Source of the DNA: Limnothrix sp. CACIAM 69d
Lineage (GTDB): Bacteria > Cyanobacteriota > Cyanobacteriia > CACIAM-69d
Length of the DNA: 34,325 bases
Assembly (NCBI GenBank): GCA_001913845.2
Contig: MKGP02000077.1
Location: forward strand, 1-34,325
Reading direction: 5' to 3'
A program made the position numbers and the translations under genes. Below the pieces are notes generated by a model. The model saw only the letters and a program-made list of their open reading frames with translations. It had not been told where the DNA came from and did not search any database. How positions within the stretch are numbered: position 1 is the stretch's first letter; every line of letters begins with the position of its first letter. Below, in pieces: positions 30,998-34,325 of the stretch.

Positions 30998-33226
30998 CTA
31001 ATCGTCATCCTTCAACACCGCTTCCTGTTCCGCCAACTGCATCAACACCACCTGAGAAGCCTGGGGATCCGCTTTTCCAAGAGGTTGACGTTGGTTATAG
31101 ATTCCGTCCGATTGCAATTCCCAAGCGTTGCGAGTGTCGGCCAACATTACGCCCAAAATCGCTTGCAACTCTTGCACCAAGTCCGGATCCTCGATCGGGG
31201 TGACCGCCTCCACCCGTCGCGTCAAATTGCGGGGCATCCAATCGGCACTGCCAATATACAGCTCATCTTGGCCGCCATTGTGGAAATAGAAAATGCGGGA
31301 ATGTTCCAAAAAGCGGCCCACGATGCTGACCACGCGGATATGGTCGCTCAGGCCCGGCAAACCCGGCCGCAAACAACAAATTCCCCGCACAATCAAATCC
31401 ACCTGCACCCCCGCTTGGGAGGCCTCATACAGCGCCCGAATCACCACCGGATCCACCAGGGCGTTCATTTTGGCCACAACCCGCCCCTGTTGACCTTGGC
31501 GGGCCCAGTCGCGCTCCCGCTGAATCAAGGCCACCATCCGATCGCGCATGTTCACCGGGGCCACCAACAGCTTGCGATAGGCGCGTTGGCGAGAATAACC
31601 CGTTAGGTAATTGAACAAATCGGTCAAGTCAGCCCCCAGCTCCGGCCGGCAACTGAGCAGCCCCACATCGGTGTAGAGCTTGGCGGTTTTGGGGTTGTAG
31701 TTTCCGGTTCCAATGTGGACATAGCGGCGCAGGCCCTCCGGCTCTTTGCGCACCACCAGCACAATTTTGGTGTGGGTTTTTAAGCCCACCAAGCCATAAA
31801 CCACATGCACCCCGGCACTTTCCAGCTTGCGGGCCCAGTTGATGTTGTTTTCTTCATCAAACCGCGCCTTGAGTTCCACCAACACCACCACCTGTTTGCC
31901 GTTTTCCGCCGCATCAATTAGGGCATGGACGATCGGGGAGTCGCCAGAGGTGCGATACAGGGTCATCTTGATCGTCAGCACATTCGGATCGCGGGCCGCT
32001 TCCGTGATGAACCGCTGCACCGTGGCCGAAAAGGAGTGATAGGGATGGTGCAACAACAAGTCTTGGCGGCGAATTTCGGTGAAAAAGTCGCCAACTTCCT
32101 CTTCTTCTGGGGACTGCACATTTTCCGAAGGTTCCGGCAGGCGCTGCACCCGCTTAGGAATCACTGGGTTCCAGGACGGATCCTTCAAGTGAGGCAGGGG
32201 CAATCCCAAAAAGGCCATGAAGTCCCGCAGCCCCAGCAGACCGGTAACGGGATAGACGCTCTCGGCGGTAATTTCCAACTCTTCGAGCAGTCGATCGCTA
32301 ATTTCCGTGGGCATGGTGTCCAGCACCTCCAGCCGCACCACGGAACCGCCCAAGCGCCGTTTTCGCAATTCCTGTTCGATCGCCAGCAGCAGATCATCGG
32401 CCTCATCTTCCGCCACAGCGATGTCCGCGTTGCGGGTGACCCGAAAGGGCTGATATTCCAAGATATTCATGCCCGGAAACAGGCTTTCCAGGTTGTGAGC
32501 AATCACCTGTTCGATCGCCACGCAAACCCAAACTGGCTTACCGGGATTGGAACCCACCCAATCGGCACTGAGGGTGGCCGGATCCAGACTATCGGCCGCC
32601 AAGGGCAAAAAACGGGGCAAGCTTTCGGGAACCTTCACCCGCCCAAAGTGATCTTCCTGAGTTTCCGGATCCTGCACCACCACCGCCAGGTTCAGGCTGA
32701 GGTTGGAAATATGGGGGAAGGGATGGCCTGGATCCACCGCCAGGGGCGTGAGCACCGGGAAAATCTCCGCCTCAAAGAGCTGATGGAGATAGGCCCGCTG
32801 CTCTTGGTTCAGGTCAACGTAATCCAGCAGGTAAATGCCCTGTTCGGCCAGCAGGGGGCGCAACACCTTGGCGTAGTGTTGGTGTTGCTCGGCCACGATC
32901 GGGCGCAGATGTTCGGCAATTTCAACCAGTTGCTGTTGGGGCGATCGCCCGTCGGGGGGCCGCTTGGCCACGCCCGCTTCCACCTGCTTTTTGAGGGCAG
33001 CCACGCGCACCATGAAAAATTCATCCAAGTTGGAGCTGAAGATCGCAGAGAACTTCAACCGCTCCAACAGGGGGTTGCGATCGTCCATGGATTCATGCAG
33101 CACCCGCCGGTTGAACTGAATCCAACTCAGTTCCCGGTTGAAGTAGTACTGCGAATCGTGTAGGTCGATCGATTGCGATTCCGGTCGATCGGGATTTTCC
33201 GTGGTAGCTCGTTGCGCCCTAGTCAT
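30998..33226 (-). CDS. ppk1: polyphosphate kinase 1
   Basis: A 742-residue enzyme that reversibly moves the terminal phosphate of ATP to polyphosphate. The N domain starts YYFNRELSWIQFNRRVLHES (from residue 27), the head domain covers about 120-310, and the two phospholipase-D-like C domains run from about 335. The autophosphorylated histidine is His485 in GLKTHTKIVLV; RYVHIGTGNYNPKTAKLYTD just after carries the second conserved His. Residues 365-380 contain an acidic linker (SPEEEEVGD). The frame is open to an ATG at 33286 inside the preceding gene; I choose the ATG at 33226, which overlaps the stop of that gene as TAATG, a sign of translational coupling. Confidence 0.96.
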   Translation of the reverse strand: MTRAQRATTENPDRPESQSIDLHDSQYYFNRELSWIQFNRRVLHESMDDRNPLLERLKFSAIFSSNLDEFFMVRVAALKKQVEAGVAKRPPDGRSPQQQLVEIAEHLRPIVAEQHQHYAKVLRPLLAEQGIYLLDYVDLNQEQRAYLHQLFEAEIFPVLTPLAVDPGHPFPHISNLSLNLAVVVQDPETQEDHFGRVKVPESLPRFLPLAADSLDPATLSADWVGSNPGKPVWVCVAIEQVIAHNLESLFPGMNILEYQPFRVTRNADIAVAEDEADDLLLAIEQELRKRRLGGSVVRLEVLDTMPTEISDRLLEELEITAESVYPVTGLLGLRDFMAFLGLPLPHLKDPSWNPVIPKRVQRLPEPSENVQSPEEEEVGDFFTEIRRQDLLLHHPYHSFSATVQRFITEAARDPNVLTIKMTLYRTSGDSPIVHALIDAAENGKQVVVLVELKARFDEENNINWARKLESAGVHVVYGLVGLKTHTKIVLVVRKEPEGLRRYVHIGTGNYNPKTAKLYTDVGLLSCRPELGADLTDLFNYLTGYSRQRAYRKLLVAPVNMRDRMVALIQRERDWARQGQQGRVVAKMNALVDPVVIRALYEASQAGVQVDLIVRGICCLRPGLPGLSDHIRVVSIVGRFLEHSRIFYFHNGGQDELYIGSADWMPRNLTRRVEAVTPIEDPDLVQELQAILGVMLADTRNAWELQSDGIYNQRQPLGKADPQASQVVLMQLAEQEAVLKDDD

Positions 33227-33459
33227 TACTCGTTGCCGCCTGGCCCATGAGGTCGAAACATTTCCTGTTCGCGACCGACCCACCATTCACCCAAATTCAT
33301 CAAGTCTTGGTGAATGTCCGCTAGGGCTTGGGAATATTCCGCTGGCGAAAGGCGATCGCGCTGCTCTTCCAATTTGGCAAGGCGAAGCTGTACCAGCAAC
33401 CAGGGTTTGTGGGAACTGTCGGTACCTTCGATGTAGCGGGCAATGGCTTGGCTAATCAT
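33226..33459 (-). CDS. small conserved-looking protein coupled to ppk
   Basis: A 77-residue soluble protein beginning MISQAIARYIEGTDSSHKPW. It has a predicted helical stretch LVQLRLAKLEEQRDRLSPAEY and a second helix IHQDLMNLGEWWVG. No cysteines, no membrane segment, no family that I recognise. The frame extends to a TTG at 33495 but the ATG at 33459 is preferred. Its stop codon shares a base with the ppk start (TAATG), so the two are made together. A role in polyphosphate metabolism is suggested only by that link. Confidence 0.72.
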   Translation of the reverse strand: MISQAIARYIEGTDSSHKPWLLVQLRLAKLEEQRDRLSPAEYSQALADIHQDLMNLGEWWVGREQEMFRPHGPGGNE

Positions 33460-33645
33460 GGGGATTGGGGGCGGACGCGCTCTCGACCGTAGCAAAAATG
33501 GCAGTTGCCTCAGCTTAACCTATCTTTAAAATTTGGTTAAAGCACAATTTTCCAAAGCCGGAGCAAGGCGCTCCAGCCCCCGACATACTGGAACTCGATG
33601 GAGTTGAGCGACCCAATTTTAAACTTGGCGCTATTTTGGCTCTTT

Positions 33646-34143
33646 TTAGGTTTGAGGGGAGGTTTGAGGCGAGCTGGCCAAGGTTAGCAATCGCTCAGCT
33701 ACGGGGCGATCGACCGGCGTAACGGAAAGGCGGTTTCCCCGTCGCAAAATCAGCAACTCATCGGCCGTGAATTGCGATCGCAACCATTCCAAGGACAAGA
33801 ACCGATCGAAGGTTTGCAGATGGGCCACTTCCACCGTGAACCAACGGGGGCGATCGGGACTGGCCTTGGGGTCAAAATATTTGCTGTTGGGGTCAAACTG
33901 GGTTGGATCCACCACCTTGGCCGCAACCACCTGCGCCAGTCCCGCAATTCCCGGTGGTTCCGTGTTGGAGTGATAAAAAAACGCCCAATCTCCCGGCTGC
34001 ATCGCTTGCAGAAAGTTACGCGCTTGATAGTTCCGCACGCCATCCCAAAGGGTCTGTCGATCGCGCTCTAGGTGGGCGATCGAGTAAGTTGTGGGTTCAG
34101 ATTTAATCAGCCAGCAAGCGGCCGGCACAGGGGGCAAAGCCAT
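33646..34143 (-). CDS. EVE domain protein (THYN1-like)
   Basis: A 165-residue protein made of one EVE domain, a PUA-like fold that binds modified nucleic-acid bases. Signature stretches are CWLIKSEPTTYSIAHL (10-25), LWDGVRNYQARNFLQAM (32-48), GDWAFFYHSN (51-60) and the aromatic RWFTVEV (100-106). Stand-alone EVE proteins are common in bacteria; related domains are fused to restriction and RNA-modification enzymes elsewhere. Its ligand here is unknown. The gene is single, ATG at 34143, and an insertion-sequence end lies about 55 bp upstream, which could affect its promoter. Confidence 0.92.
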   Translation of the reverse strand: MALPPVPAACWLIKSEPTTYSIAHLERDRQTLWDGVRNYQARNFLQAMQPGDWAFFYHSNTEPPGIAGLAQVVAAKVVDPTQFDPNSKYFDPKASPDRPRWFTVEVAHLQTFDRFLSLEWLRSQFTADELLILRRGNRLSVTPVDRPVAERLLTLASSPQTSPQT

Positions 34144-34198
34144 AGGAAAGTAGAAAAACGAGCACCGTCAAAGATCTTTGATTAGAGCACAACTCAAA

Positions 34199-34325
34199 AG
34201 ACCTCTTGCACGAATAAAGCAGTAGTGTAGAAAGTCGTCGTCACCATGATCGGGAGATGCTCTACGAAAGCCTCGCCTCGCTGCCCCCATCACAGTTTCG
34301 CCGTGCCTGTGGCTTCAGTCGCTCC
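34199..34325. mobile_element. left end of a probable IS5-like insertion sequence
   Basis: From about 34199 the sequence AGACCTCTTGCACG looks like the terminal inverted repeat of cyanobacterial IS5-group elements as I remember them. It is followed 45 bp later by a ribosome site (GGGAG) and a transposase-like start. The other end lies outside the window, so neither the inverted repeat nor a target duplication can be confirmed. Confidence 0.5.
34257..34325 (+). CDS. N-terminus of a probable transposase (cut by window edge)
   Basis: Twenty-three codons from the ATG at 34257 read MLYESLASLPPSQFRRACGF and continue off the edge. An N terminus of the form M-x-Y-E-x-L-x-x-L-x-x-x-x-F-x-R-x-x-G is typical of IS5-group/DDE transposases that begin with a short helix-turn-helix region. 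GGGAG lies directly before the start. Too little is present to assign a subgroup. Confidence 0.5.
   Translation, partial: MLYESLASLPPSQFRRACGFSRS

Noticed and set aside
31925..33163. 412-codon open frame on the + strand opposite ppk1
   Set aside because: Shadow of ppk1; no family resemblance and no plausible start context.

Overview
The window comes from a cyanobacterium. The evidence is a phycobilisome core set (apcA, apcB, apcC, apcE), the cyanobacterial atpI-B-E-F2-F-H-A-G ATP synthase cluster with its duplicated b subunit, System II cytochrome c maturation genes, and very frequent HIP1-type palindromes (GCGATCGC and near forms). The three-linker-repeat ApcE (905 aa, about 100 kDa) is the type usually paired with a three-cylinder core. 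I cannot fix the genus. There are no rRNA or tRNA genes and no CRISPR array.

Layout. Positions 1-4490 (+ strand): a possible gene tail, a small membrane protein, ccdA and ccs1 (cytochrome c maturation), an exported pentapeptide-repeat protein and an exported SIMPL-domain protein. Positions 4564-9984 (- strand): a 1215-residue hybrid histidine kinase, a 570-bp spacer with no gene, and an ftsW-type SEDS protein. Positions 10000-12374: a 142-bp MITE-like element with a 5-bp target duplication, then apcA-apcB-apcC (- strand) with a long leader. Positions 12375-18770 (- strand): the ATP synthase cluster, closed by a [2Fe-2S] ferredoxin gene and a long hairpin, and started by a recognisable extended -10. 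A methyltransferase (18847-20091, -) and apcE (20466-23183, +) diverge from a shared 374-bp region.

Positions 23184-29339 are the accessory part: two tandem, same-strand genes for large secreted RTX/Calx-beta proteins without signal peptides, whose 3' ends are almost identical over 384 bp. The second looks rearranged. A Calx-beta module lies in a different frame just upstream, a 12-bp inverted repeat sits at the junction, and the protein begins in the middle of a repeat-rich surface-protein module whose DNA is more AT-rich. Positions 29379-33459 (- strand) look like one operon: a 77-aa protein, ppk1 (sharing one base with the 77-aa gene) and a TPR-GT61 glycosyltransferase. An EVE-domain gene and the left end of a probable IS5-like insertion sequence close the window.

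Most of the window is ordinary core photosynthesis and bioenergetics DNA. I do not see a clearly new multi-gene system. The best leads are the MITE with intact target duplication, the broken Calx-beta/RTX tandem, a phytochrome-type GAF domain whose chromophore-position cysteine is displaced by one residue, and a series of intercistronic hairpins (several built from HIP1 palindromes) in the atp and apc transcripts.
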